Shown in pieces: positions 1 to 11,539 of a DNA stretch of 64,000 bases. The DNA lies in NCBI GenBank assembly GCA_964023275.1, contig OZ029916.1, positions 24,442,953-24,506,952 on the forward strand, read 5' to 3'. The notes under the pieces are model-generated. The model saw only the letters and a program-made list of their open reading frames with translations, had not been told where the DNA came from and did no database searches. The position numbers and the translations under genes are program-made. Each line of letters starts with the position of its first letter. Position 1 is the first letter of the stretch. Source of the DNA: Norana najaformis. Its lineage: Eukaryota; Annelida; Clitellata; Crassiclitellata; Hormogastridae.

Positions 1-135
1 TCGATTAAATTAGCTTAGAATTGATTAGATCAGATAGGATCAGATAGGAGATGATAAGATCAGATTATATTATATTGGATTAGATTAGATGCGGTGAGAT
101 TAAATATGAATTCAAAAGATTAGGTGGAGAGATTA
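1..135. repeat. Degenerate AGATT/AGATC-type short tandem repeat
   Basis: The first 135 bases consist of many variants of a 5-6 base unit such as gatta, gatca and gatag. This is a decayed microsatellite that probably continues to the left of the window. No coding frame is visible in it. Confidence 0.6.
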
Positions 136-3100
136 GATAAGTTGTCAGTTGTGCGTTTTATAAATTTCTGTTTACTAATAGTAGTAATAATAATAATTTG
201 AGTTATAACTGAATACTATACTGTGAACTTAATGTTAAGCGCTTAGTCAGTAAGTTTTAAGCAAGCGTTTGTATAGGAAATTTTCACGAGTCATCGGGTT
301 CTTGGTTTCTTTGTGCACGCGCTGATCACGTGCTGGCTGCACGCATTGAACACATGGTGGGATTGTGTGACTGACTGGCAACGCCCTGCGTGTAGGCGGG
401 CTGACATCAGCAGTGATTATTGCTGACTCGCGTTTTGTCTCGAGGGCGCTCGCGCGGGGGAGCATCGGGCCTGTGTTGTGATGAGTAAGCGGATGTTTGG
501 AAAGTTCACGATTGCTCAATACCAGGAGGCTGGTCTAAATCAGTCTGAACAGGTTTGCTGTCTTGGCAGGAGAGGGTCTATACAAGCGGACTACATTGTT
601 GAGAAACTCCGCCACTGGTAGTGCCAGTCCCAAGGGTAGTGCCAGTTCCAAGCCTAGATAAAGGAGGAGGGCGACGCTAATCAACTTCGTTATGACACAG
701 CATAGTTAAACAGAAATTACACATAGGCTATTCATAAACGCATTGTTGAGAGCGTGAAGATTTGTAGCGCTTATTTGTCGTGTGCTAAGTTGAAAGTTTT
801 AGTCACAAATGTCGTTGATAGATTTGCGCGTGTAGAAACTGAGAAGATGCAAGAAATGTTGTGACTGAACCTTCGTTTAATTATAATTTCAAAAATCAAA
901 GACTGTTTGTCTTTAGCTGAGTTAACGTTACGCTACGAATTGGGAAGCCGACGGTTTGAAAACCCAATCATTGGCAAATACGAAAGATCGTAGACAAATA
1001 CAAGTGACGTGAACATTTTTCTAGCGCCTTCGAAGGCGCTGATCGCCAGCCTAAATGATGTTAGAGGCGAGAGATGAAATGAAGTGCGTTGAGATGATGA
1101 GATGGAGAGACAAAAAGACTGAGTGAAGACGTTCAATTGATAACTAGCGCAGAATTTAACGACGGAATAGGTTGTAACATGAAGTTGATTATGAAAAAGT
1201 CTTAATTGAAATATTAGATCACTCATTTTGTTTTTAAAAGATGTTATTTATAATAGTTTTCAAATTACAACAATGTCCAATTGTTCGTAGAAAAAGTGTT
1301 AGTTCAGCTTATTGTATTAAAAGCATTTAAAATTTAAGTCCTGCTTGTACAATGTAATCTACTTTATGATAGCCTAACATAAAATCATACATAAAATAAC
1401 AATCTAATTAATAACTTCTACAGTCTTTCTTGACTAATCACAAAAGCTATCGCTACTGACGATTATCACAAAGACAAGAAACATTTTAAATTTAAAAGTC
1501 AACGTAACCATTTTTTAGACTGAACACTTCATTATTCATTTAGCTCGAACTACTCATTTTGTTCTTTCGCCGTTTTGAATTGTTTTATCAAAAACGAAAG
1601 TTTAAATGCGCTGTTTGGTTACTATTACCATTACTGCATATAGTGTTACCGTTGTCGTGAAGACATGACCCGGAAACGATTGAAGTAACCGGATATGACA
1701 GAGGTGTTGGACGTCGCCACCTTAAGTGGTGATGCGATGACTTCAACAAATCGATGCTAGAGGGCGGCTGTCGTGTGGGTCACTCTTGTTCCTGTGGTGG
1801 AAACGAGTCGTCAAATCCTTTGTTAGTGATTTATTTCGACTGGACGAGAGGCAGAGACAAAACTCGCCAGCAGCAGCAGCAGCTGCATCTCCTTCGTCTT
1901 GCCTTGCGAGAATAATGACGAGGCTTTGTGAGTGGAAGGAAGGAGGTGCTGGTGACTGGACGACGGCACGGCAGAAAGATTTACATGCGCCGCTGGCATT
2001 GATGAGAAATCTAAAACCCCATTCGTCATAATGCCATCGCGGAATTACAAGCGTAGCATTGCAACATTTGTATCTCTCAGTCGGGAGCCGGTCATCAGCC
2101 CAGCATCAAGAAGACGACCGTCACTATCACCAGCTGCAGCAGCAGCAGCAGCAACCTCGTGAGTAGCAGCAGCGAAGGATGTCGCCTGGCAGCAGCGCTG
2201 AGAGCCGGCGACGGTCTCTACCCGTCCAATGGAAGCCAAACGATGGTAATAGTTGGACAAAATGATGATTGCTGGATTTGACGATTCCCCGAAGATGCGA
2301 TCGGCTCTAGATGTTTATGATCTATATCGGAAAACGGAGGAGGAAATTAGAATGCTAACGTCCATCTGCAGTCTCCCAGAACTGATGGAAATCGCCGTCC
2401 ATATTTCAACATAGCCTCTGACGTCTTGCAATGTCCCGCAGACCGGAAACACTGAGGGGTGGTCCGACCGCTAGGGGTAGACTGGGGAGTAGTCGTAGAT
2501 GCTCGAACAGGCAGGTGTCCTCAGAGAGAGCGCCATTGCTCAGATACTTGGCAGCTGCAGAAGCGACATCTATAGTTCAACTGCACGAATACAACTGGCG
2601 GATGTGATTAGAAAATTTTCGCACGACTTATGTAACGACGTGTAGCCATAGCGAATAGGTTGCATAACTTTGGCATAACTTAGCCCCTACTACAAAATTA
2701 AGATAAAATTAAGCCCTACTGAGTCTGTCGACGATCATTCGAAGTATTATCAGTCGACAGGTCTTCGAACCGTCGACTCGCTCGATTTGTAGCGTAACAT
2801 TAACTCAAGAAAAGCCACACACTCTTTGATTTGCAAAAGTATATTAATCAAATGAACAGTTCAATCACAGCAGTACTTCGCCGACATCGATATACTGTCT
2901 CTACACACATAAGTCTATCAACGACATTTGAACTCAAACTATGAAATGAACACACGACATACTATCGCTACACAATCTTTTTTTGCGCTGCCTCAGCAAT
3001 GCGCCCGTAATTGCTTAATATAGGGTTTTCCGCAAAGTCAGCAGAGACGCATAGACTTGCCTCTCACTACTGCGCAATCGTGGGTTTTTCCACAGACCCC

Positions 3101-6100
3101 TTGACTAATCACAAAGTAGGCTTGATGTTTTTCCGTGCGGGCTCCACGTGACACAATGCGCGCTGGCAAGAATCGCTGCTGAAATCAGCCTGCCTACCTG
3201 CACGCAGAGCGCCGCCAACCAATCACAAACAGTTAAACAACCCGATGACTCTTCGGCAAGAAATCACGAAATTTTCCAATACAAATGCACTTTAAACATG
3301 CTGAATCATTATCGAAAAAAATCCCGCTCAGTGTCTAAAAAGCAGACGTAAATAGGATAGCGCAATCTAATCTGAAAAAGGTAATTTAAGAATTTTTATA
3401 GCGCCACTTGACAGGACTAATGCACAGGGTTTCAATCAACTGATATGGTCGCCTAAAATACCTATATATCTAAATCATATGAAACTCAGTAAAAATAAAT
3501 TAGCTTTCGAATTAGATATCGGTGGAATATATATGCATACGTATTTATCGTCTAAATTCAAGGGTTTCCGTTTTCATAGTCTAAGAAGTTGCCTAAGTTC
3601 CGGCCTGATCATACGGATAGTCCACAAGGCAATTTGGCCTCGCCTTTAGCCGAATGCATTTTACAACACAGATTTTCTAGTGCACCTCTTATACCTATGT
3701 GACCATGGTACATAGCATTGTAAGAAAGCAATTCTAAAATTTAACATGTTATATAAGCTTCGACTGGCCTCCAAATTTTGAAATAGGAATGTAAAATTCC
3801 ATTCGTGAAGTTGACACTGCAATTGAGATTGTTCGTCTAATATTGTCCTGATAATTCAACATCGTTATATTTACTTAACTAAAGACATAGTGTATATTAA
3901 GATAAAATAGATCAGCTGATATATATTTATATAATATGTATGTGCGCATGTCTATATATTTATATACATACATATATGTATGAATAACGAACTCAGGTGG
4001 GCAAAAAATCAGTGACAAAAGCAATTGTAATGGTACACGAAAGAGTCGGTAAACAGAGAGAGAGAGAGATTAAACTTCGTTGTTGTTGTAAAGGTCGACA
4101 TTCTTGAGCAGGTCTACATCTGACATCTCCTTCGAATCAGACGAACCCAATTGAAATCATGTGCCATATATAACCGAGCTTATCGCGAGCCAGTTGAGAT
4201 ACAAAGAGAAGTTTAATTATTTACAACACAGACGGTTAAATAAATCTGTCTGTTTGGAGTGACTTGAAATCCAGTCGAGTGATGTCATCCGCTGAGGACA
4301 GTTGACCATATGAACCAAGTTACAGATAAATACAATGATAACTATCATGTCGTCCTTTCTTATGCCATTCAGTAGCGCCATTCTAGACGAGACAAATGCA
4401 CACTTTGCAACGCGGCGTAACCTTTCAACTGCAAATCACGTCCATATATTACATGTAGTAGGTTGTCGTCTGTTTGCTGTTGAGAGGCGACCGCTGAACC
4501 CAGTCCCTCCCGATCTCCTAGGTCGTCGATGTGTATCAGTCCTGTGTATCTATCGAGTTCTGTTAATTGCATGTTATGTTTAATTTATTGATCAAACAAC
4601 GGAGCGGTCGTTGCTGGAACCGAACCCATTCTCGCCCGGTTTTCTTTCCACTTTAACGTTGGGTTTCTTACGATTGTAAGCAGGTCTATGTTTGGGCATC
4701 AGTTAAATGTAAGAGAACAAATGAACTCATGTGTACTTTTGTGAGGTACAGAAAAAGCCTATGTTAGCCTAAATGTCAAGATACGTGCATTCATACATGG
4801 ATGACTGGGTATCGATGGCCGGAAACGAGTGAATGGACAGAGATGAATGGAAACGGAATAATGAAAACATTCAGATGACTTCCATCGCTAAGTAGGGCAG
4901 CATCGCAAGACGACCAACATCTCAGCCATATTGTTATTTCACACACAGGAGCGTCTTTGAGATGCATTTAAAATGCGCTATATAAATAGCCAGATATGTG
5001 TTCAGCAGCGTTCACGCACATGTATAAACTATGTTCAGATCGCAGTTAGACGACATAAACCTGTTTTCTTCGGCGCTTCTTTGATTTTCTTCGAAGCGTT
5101 TAGTGATTAATATTCGGCAAATTTGTCTTCCTTTGGTTCTGTCGGCTGTCTTCTTTAGTTAATAATCTTCCTTGGTTCACGATCATCAGTTGTTCATCAT
5201 AATGACATCAGCGCTGTCAGAATCACCATCTGTCTTCAAACTTCTTTCTTCCTAGAATTCGCTTTTTACCGAGGGAGGAGGGCGGGGATGATTGGGGCGA
5301 GCATGCTGACACGAGGGTGATATACAGGCAATTGCTCCGTAACACATTTCGTCATTGACTATGAATCACGTGCGTATAAAATATGAGATAAAATACGAGG
5401 AAGGAGGATAGGATGAGGAAACGAGAAGGAGGAGGATAAAGACTAGAAAAATAGTGAAGAAGACTAGGGAAGGAGGAAGAGAATGACGAAAAGAGAAGTA
5501 AAGAAGAGGAGAAGGAAGGCCAGCTGGAAGGAACACAGATGAGGAGTGGAAGAAAATTAAAGTAAATGATGCAGAGATGAGATGGAGGAGGAAGAGATGC
5601 GCAACGAAGCACGTGCAGCGAATGTAGCCACACGTGCGACCAGCTACGTGCTTCGGTTGAAGTTTGGAGACAAAGGAGTTTGTAGCACCGCAGGAAGAAG
5701 AGGGCTCTGCCCAAGTGAACGCTTAAAGGTTGTTTTAGGGAAACGAGTCATTTGAACGAGGATTATCTGATGCGATATATTTACATAGAGACATCTATCG
5801 AACATTGAACAAAACAACTGCAGCCAAAGTTTGTCGGAAAATAATAAGAAGATTCTCTTCCGTTTCCATCCTTCTTTGTTTTCATTTTACCGCAAATTTG
5901 GTCATCTAGCGTTGATCTTCTGTCTTGTCGGTCAATAAAAGCCTCACTCTGATGATGCGCAGGAGCACATGTTGCTGACCGCTGCAATACCTTAAAAAAA
6001 TCAACGTGGTCGAAACTGGAGCTTAGACAAAGGCATATGGTTAAAAGCAGTCTATAAGTCTGATTGTCTGATCATTGTTAGCTAGAAAAAACACCACATC

Positions 6101-6238
6101 TGACTGGTTTAAGTCATAGGCTTTGCAGCTCATCATTTTCTGTATCGTATATAAACCGATATCACCTTTAACTGAAGTCCTATACCTAGCGTTGCTTACA
6201 AGCAGTCTCTATGACGAAGTGATGTGTCAATTTTTTAG
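136..6238. other. No confident gene; possible intron or 5' flank of the dachshund locus
   Basis: I find no recognisable protein in this 6.1 kb. It holds CAG/GCT-rich patches near 1870-1890 and 2130-2152, an AT-rich TATA/CATA tract near 3920-3990, a GA-rich tract (about 5395-5620, purine-rich on the + strand), and a short open frame at 2262-2414 described separately. Since the first recognisable dachshund exon starts at 6239 in phase 1, earlier exons of that gene must lie to its left. The whole stretch may therefore be intron, which is inference. Confidence 0.5.
2262..2414 (+). CDS. Short open frame of 50 residues, unknown
   Basis: The frame runs from ATG to TAG and reads like an acidic, helical peptide (MRSALDVYDLYRKTEEEI, then a hydrophobic segment). 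An in-frame TAG lies four codons upstream, so it is either a tiny ORF or the last part of an exon. I do not recognise it, and I see no convincing acceptor in front of it. Its amino-acid composition is more protein-like than its surroundings, but chance is the simplest explanation. Confidence 0.15.
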   Translation: MMIAGFDDSPKMRSALDVYDLYRKTEEEIRMLTSICSLPELMEIAVHIST

Positions 6239-6322
6239 CTGATATGAAGATGAAAGCGACAAAAGAGAGAGAAATGAGAGAGATGCTTGAAAAACAACTG
6301 ATGGACGAACGCAGAAAGAAAG
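6239..6322 (+). CDS. dac: dachshund exon: first half of the DD2 coiled coil
   Basis: The acceptor is a T-run followed by AG at 6237-6238, and the donor is AAAG/GTAGAA. The exon is 84 bases, phase 1 at both ends. It encodes a Lys/Glu/Met-rich helix (DMKMKATKEREMREMLEKQL) that corresponds to the ELKMELFRERELRESLEKQL stretch of DACH. It is too short to show as a long open frame. Confidence 0.8.
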
Positions 6323-9117
6323 GTAGAAATAACTCCGTTTCTGTTTTACTCCAGCAAGTAATGTCTAGTAAAACCTGACACCAATGCGAAGCTAGAAATC
6401 GTTATTAATCAAGTAATCATTGTGGTCTATAGCCAAACATTAATGTCAGAATATTCTAGAGATATTCGAACATGCACTGGACATATTATGCTACAATGCT
6501 AGTGAGCTTCCTAGACAAATCAATGTCTACTATAAGGGACCATTAGTTTTAGGAATGTTGAACTAATTTAGAGAAATGAACGAATGAACGAAATAGGTTC
6601 ACATTTCACTGACTATTATAGTGACAGTAAAGAGTCACAAACTTAAAATTATGAAATTATTGTCAATTATTTTAACTTGTCATTTATGTAGGATCGGTCA
6701 AAATTGAAAATTTTATGGTACGATCTGTGCCATTTCCGAATTTCATTAGACGTAAAAGAAATTAAGCAAACTTCTCTGCTGGTTAATGAAGGGCAAGTGA
6801 GGTCGCATACGAGAAAGAAGACGTTCTGAATTGAAAGGTAGTCTAAAAGATAAAAAAACCTGCGTCACGGTTGGCTGATTCTTTGTTTGCAGCCTGTCTT
6901 CAGAAGAAGCTGAAGAAGGAGCAAAGGGCTCGTCGAAGTCTCCAGGATCGTCTGCAGTCGCTCGACCGTGGGCCAGCAGGTCATTGCTACGCTCCAGTGA
7001 CCAACGCGCTGCACGCTGCACTCCAGCAAACTGTTCCAACATCGGGCGCCGACTGCAGCGGAGGCAGCAGCGGAGACGGTTGCCGTGACGACCGCCATCT
7101 CGGTCTGCTCCTCGTCCAAGGACAGGACAAGCGCAGACTGAGAAACGGTGAGGCAATCAGTCGACTGACCATGTTTTGGTCGATTAGTTTGGCGCTCTGT
7201 CTGTCTGTATGTATGTATAAATGTCTGTCTGTATGTATGTATAAATGTCTGTCTGTCTGTATGCATAAATGTCTGTCTGTGTGTATGAATGTCTGTAGGT
7301 ATGAAAATCTGTTTGTTAAGTATGCTCTATTGTGAGATACTTAAGATGCGCTATATTTAGTGTCCTGATGCATACATACCTATAAGTGTAATGTATATAT
7401 ATATGCATGATGTATGTATGTATGTATGCACATATGTGTGTATGAATGTGTCTGTCTGTATGTTTTATGCAATGTAATGTAACAAACACTTATATAGCGC
7501 TCTTTGAGTACCTCTCAAAAGCGCTATCTTCGTATGTCTTTCGTGGATAATCTAATGCAGTTGATAACATGCATAGGCCCGACAATACAGAGGGATCGGT
7601 AGCTCAAGGTTCTTCGAGCCTCTCTCAATTCTGTGGTTCTTCTGTGTCTTTCTGTTGATGACTTAATTTCGTTTTGTGTTTTGTTGTAACTGGGTGATTA
7701 GTTAAGTTCTTTCAAATCAGTTCTTTGCTGCTGGGCATTTGAAGCTGAGTGTGCGTGACATGGATGTCTTCTGTTTCAGCCTCCGCATCTGCAGAAGATG
7801 CAAATGAATCTGAGTTGGATGGCAGCTGCACATCAGACACAGAGAGAAGACAAGAAGGTCAGTAACAAAAGGTCAAAGCAGCCGATCTCTGTACTGTGAT
7901 GTGATGTATTGTAATGTAAACGGCAGGAATGTAATTTAAGTCTCAGGACGGTCTCGAGACTTAGCTAACGTTGCGTCTCGATCTAATCGCCAACATCTTG
8001 GTCTCATTTCGGTCTCGGAGCATGACGTCTCGGGTCTTGTCTCGGTCTGTGGGCAGGATGTGTCGGGTCTCGTCTTGGTCTCACCTGCTATGGGGCCCAT
8101 GTCTTGGGCAAGTTCAGAGATTCAATGTTTGTGACAAGTTAAAAATCACAATGCTGTTCAATGGTACCGCCACAAGTGGAATATTTATAGCCGAAAATAA
8201 GTTTACCACGTGCGATGTTGGCAAAGGTATAGTTATTTAACCAGTGCTTAACTGTATTCCTCTGTTGTGCATTTCAAGTTAGCGTCTTATTTTCAATACA
8301 TCGTAACAACTTTGTTTCCAAAACACACTATATGGGGCCCATATAACCCATATTTCATATTTTAATAAGGGGGCCCAAATATGGCCCATCACATGTCTGC
8401 GGCCACGCTGACAAGGATAGTATGCTAACTACATTGTAAGACTGGAAGTAAGCAAGAAGCGAACTAACGTAACATAACTGCAACCGAAAGCACAAGGGCA
8501 ATGAATAGATACCAAGCAAATTATAAAATTATTGAAAAATCATTGCGAAACCTCCTATAACGGAAGTCAATATAATTCTCTCTATAATAAAATTATAAGA
8601 AAGCTGTTGACTGCTGACAATAAAATACACTTTTGGGGACGCGTCGAACCCGGTCCCGTCTCAGTCTCGTCTCTAAGACCAAACGCCTTGAATTCCCTAG
8701 GTCTTATTCTCGGTCTCATCTCGGAGATCCAAGATCTCGATCTCGATCTCGTCTCGGACAGATTGCTTTAAACGTTTTGTCTTTGGTTCCGCCTCGGGGC
8801 GGGACGTATCGGGACTCGGCTCGGACTCGGCCTCAAGAAGCTCATGGGCATTCCTTGTAAGCGGACATTTGTATAGCGCCGCTTTGAAGAAACTCATCAA
8901 AAGCGCTCTGTGGATCGCATATCTGCAGGGTAGGCGTTCAGCTGATTTCGTTTTGTTTCCAGAGCGTCCGAACAGCATCCACAGTTTGATGGAAGGCTTC
9001 ATCAGTTCCGCTAAGAAGGGATCGACTGGTGGCGGAGGCGGGTTGTGCAACAGCAGCAACAGCAGCAACGGATACAACGCCCAGCACTCTGCGCTGAAGG
9101 CAAACGACAACCCCTAG
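6239..9117 (+). CDS. dac: Dachshund homologue, C-terminal part (four coding exons, 5' incomplete)
   Basis: Dachshund (DACH1/2) is a nuclear Ski/Sno-family co-regulator of the retinal-determination network with Six and Eya; it acts in eye, limb and neural patterning. Only the C-terminal Dachshund box 2 coiled coil and the tail are here. Coding exons are 6239-6322, 6893-7147, 7780-7857 and 8963-9117; all three introns are phase 1 with GT-AG borders. Translated across the first junction, EREMREMLEKQL followed by LQKKLKKEQRARRSLQDRLQ lines up with the vertebrate DACH segment (RERELRESLEKQL ... IQKRLKKEKKAKRKLQEAL), including the spacing. After the coiled coil the protein does not resemble vertebrate DACH: it is Ser/Gly/Asn-rich and ends ALKANDNP. 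The N-terminal DNA-binding DHD1 domain is outside the recognisable part. The family call is secure for the first two exons and inferred from frame continuity for the last two. Confidence 0.8.
6893..7147 (+). CDS. dac: dachshund exon: end of coiled coil plus divergent linker
   Basis: The acceptor is TTTGCAG and the donor AAACG/GTGAGG; 255 bases, phase 1 at both ends. The first 20 or so residues complete the basic coiled coil (LKKEQRARRSLQDRLQ). The remaining 65 are rich in Ala, Gly, Ser and Cys and match nothing I know. The other two frames are closed by stops inside the exon, so this frame is the only one that reaches the donor. Confidence 0.75.
7195..7310 (+). repeat. TGTCTGTCTGTATGTATGTATAAA-type minisatellite
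   Basis: Four imperfect copies of a roughly 24-base unit built from TGTC, TGTA and TAAA blocks lie about 50 bases after the dachshund donor at 7147, inside the intron. Related TATG/TGTA repeats continue near 7380-7460. Confidence 0.75.
7780..7857 (+). CDS. dac: dachshund small acidic/Ser exon
   Basis: The exon is 78 bases between CTGTTTCAG and AAG/GTCAGT, phase 1 at both ends, and encodes an acidic Ser/Glu-rich segment (ASAEDANESELDGS) ending with ERRQE. It is assigned to dachshund because its frame joins the exons on both sides without a stop. It has no family signature of its own. Confidence 0.6.
7930..8845 (+). repeat. Two GGTCTC/CTCGGT-rich degenerate tracts
   Basis: Positions 7930-8095 and 8640-8845 are dominated by variants of GTCTCG and CTCGGT. 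They are separated by about 540 bases of ordinary AT-rich sequence that contains several GGGCCC/TGGCCC words. Both tracts lie in the last dachshund intron. They may be one tract split by an insertion. Confidence 0.55.
8963..9117 (+). CDS. dac: dachshund terminal coding exon
   Basis: The acceptor is TTTTGTTTCCAG. The exon enters in phase 1 and ends at TAG 9115-9117. It encodes RPNSIHSLMEGF, a Gly run, an Asn/Ser run made by CAGCAA/AACAGC codons, and the end ALKANDNP. The Gly and Ser/Asn runs are typical of fast-evolving transcription-factor tails. No polyadenylation signal was assigned. Confidence 0.6.
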
Positions 9118-9480
9118 GACATCGTGCGGATGAAGGCTTCCTCGTCCACCGGGTGGACTGAATGTGAGGTCGACCCCTCGCACAGTTCGACCAAGAGACA
9201 AACGTAGCAGAGATGTGTAATTTGATGTCTCCAGCGAAGGCTTAGTTAAGCGTGGATCGACTTTGAAATTCTGGCCGTCGGCTGATTAAGCGCCCTGTGC
9301 AGGATGTTGTAGTTGTTTGTGTCGAGTTCTGTGAGGGCTTGTGACCCCCCCCCCCCCCCGAGTCTGCTGATTGTGACGTCTGCATATGTCGCTCTGTCTG
9401 TCTCTGTCTTTGGCTTCTTCGACATAGTATGATATTTAAGATGTTGCAGTCGATGTTCTGCAACCGATGACATTCGTTAT
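9118..9480. other. 3' flank of dachshund with a poly-C run
   Basis: Probable 3' UTR or flank. Positions 9345-9359 are an uninterrupted run of 15 C. No coding potential is seen. Confidence 0.5.
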
Positions 9481-9489
9481 TGTTATCCG

Positions 9490-9682
9490 TTCAATTGAAC
9501 GCATTTCCAAACTAATCGTTTTGCAGTTCAGCTGATTGCTATAGGTAACTGTATTCGATTGAGCACATTTCCAAACTAATCAGTTTGCAGTTCAGCTGAT
9601 TGCTATAGGTAACTGTGTTCGATTGAACACCTTTCCAAATTAATCGTTTTGCAATTCAACTAATTGCTATAGGTAACTGCTT
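9490..9682 (+). repeat. Three tandem copies of a 64-bp unit
   Basis: The unit contains CATTTCCAAACTAATC, GCAGTTCAGCTGATTGC and TATAGGTAACTG. The CATTTCC anchor recurs at 9502, 9566 and 9630 (in the third copy as CCTTTCC), an exact 64-base period with few mismatches, so the duplication is fairly recent. Confidence 0.9.
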
Positions 9683-9769
9683 CACTGAAGACAAAGTTAG
9701 TACCGCGTTTTTCAGAAGGTCCTGACGGTAGCAGTTAAACTACGGCCGAATAATCTAACATCGCATATA

Positions 9770-10090
9770 CCTAAGCAACACACTGTTCTTTCTTTATTTC
9801 TTCGTTTCTTTCATTATTATCGTCGTCGTCGTAGTCATCATCATCTTCATCATCAGTGTCATCTTCGCTGTTATTAACCTCGTCCTTCTCTTCAGCATCA
9901 ACAGTAACTATCATCTTCGTAGTCGTCATCGTCGTCAATACCCTTTTCCTAATCGTCATCATCAACAGCAACAACAATAATCGTCATCACTATCATCATC
10001 ATGCAAAAAGCCCATCATCGTTGTCAGCGTTATCTTCATCGTCTTCTTCTATTCCTCCTACTTTACCGTCGTCGATCACCATAATAATCT
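9770..10090 (+). repeat. ATC/TCG trinucleotide-rich tract
   Basis: Degenerate repeats of TCA, TCG and TCT dominate about 320 bases. The long open frames here (Asp/Glu-rich on the minus strand, Ser/Ile-rich on the plus strand) come from the trinucleotide composition, not from a gene. Confidence 0.8.
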
Positions 10091-10744
10091 GAAACTGCCA
10101 CTGCGATGAAGTGTCCTCACTGCCCAAGAACCTCCTTCCTGCGCTGGTGGACGGGACAGAAACTCACTGAATCAGGACTTGAGGAATTGGATCAGACATT
10201 TATTAATGAACTTTCGGAATGATCATTGTCAGTTGCATCGTATGACTGAAATGCTAAAGATGATTATTTATATATGTTTCAGCAAACAAGTTTTATTTTA
10301 CTCTTAATGGCATGTAAACCTAAAGTAATTTTGCACATTATAGCCTCTTACAAAATGCAGGCCGATCATCCTTCATGAAGAACATGCATGTGGGCGTTCC
10401 AATATCTACCTAAACATAGACGACGCCTGGTGAAAAACGGAATGAACACAGTGTCCCAACGTCTGATGTCTTTTACACGATGGTATACAAAGCACAAGCG
10501 ATCACGGCCATAGGCTTTTACAGGCGACTGACTATCCTTTATATTAATCTAACATAATGAAAAGGGGAAAGTATACTTGTGACTCCATGTCTGCGAGTGG
10601 GATCAAGGTACCTCTGCCCAACTGTGTAATAAATAATCAGTTTGTGCCCATATGAAATTTCTTTGACATGCAGTGCGTCATTGCCCCTCCCTGGTTCAGA
10701 CGCTTCTGCCATAACTGATCGAGTGCTTAGGCCTATACAGTAGG

Positions 10745-11100
10745 CAATCGTTCATAGTGCGACAAGGTAGTCTATCGGTTACGCGTTTAATCAATGATCA
10801 TGCGTTTGCGGTTCGACTCCGTATAACGACCGTAGGTAAGTTATTTGCACGCATGTGCCTCTGTCACCAAGCAGTATAATTTGGCACGGGCGTAAGCTGG
10901 GAAGTGAACTGCAAGTCCTGCGATGCGCTGGTCCAATGTCCAGGACCTTGGGACTCGTCCATTGTCAGCTCAAAGGCCAAAGAAAAGGAAAAATGGGACA
11001 TGGGAAATTTACTTTCTACTTAATCATTCATCAGTTTATCCATCACATGCGCCGGCTGCGTCCAATCAGATGCGTTATAGAGGACTAGAACTTAAGTCGA
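10745..11100 (+). mobile_element. Probable tRNA-derived SINE
   Basis: The head resembles a tRNA: AAGGTAGTCTATCGGTTACG near 10764-10783 as an A-box and GCGGTTCGACTCCG near 10808-10821 as a B-box. Further on, CTTGGGACTCGTCC and CAGCTCAAAGGCC (10950-10980) recur in diverged form at 14940-14970, which supports a repeated family. The anticodon arm is not intact, so it is not a functional tRNA. Confidence 0.5.
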
Positions 11101-11539
11101 GCTCCGGATCTACATAACCGTCATCACCCGCGAAAATCTCGGAGTCGGCGATCCAGTGTCGTTCAATAGATGGCAGAAACAAACCTGAGCAATGCACTAG
11201 AATTAGATGAGTAGGCCTAATTGTTTGCATTTTAGCAGAGCATATGAGCAGTTACAGCAACTTTTAAAATTCAGTTGAGTAGCGTTGTTTACCTCTTTCT
11301 CTAGCCACTGGCTTAATATAGGCCTGTCTGGATTTGGTTTTGGTGTTGAAAGTAAGCCCTACGATTCCTCGCTCAGCCGATGGCCACATGACGTGTTAAC
11401 AAAAGTCTTACTTACTTATTTATTTACTTGCTTGCTTACTTACTTACTTACTGCGTGGAAACAGGATGATCAGAATATTGCGGCTACTCTGTATAGGCCT
11501 ACAGTAGGCTGCATCAACCTTCGCCACATCCATAGTCCA
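11101..11539. other. Intergenic, no gene seen
   Basis: AT-rich sequence with a short CTTA/CTTG tract (11405-11455) and two exact TAGGCCTA octamers (11212 and 11494). No protein-like frame. Confidence 0.5.

Noticed and set aside
5352-5714. Minus-strand Ser/Phe/Leu-rich frame of 120 codons
   Set aside because: Comes from a GA-rich purine tract; composition is simple and no domain is visible.
6865-7266. Minus-strand frames overlapping dachshund
   Set aside because: Antisense of the coding exon and of the TGTC minisatellite.
9771-10092. Asp-rich and Ser-rich frames on opposite strands
   Set aside because: Trinucleotide repeat composition, no family signal.
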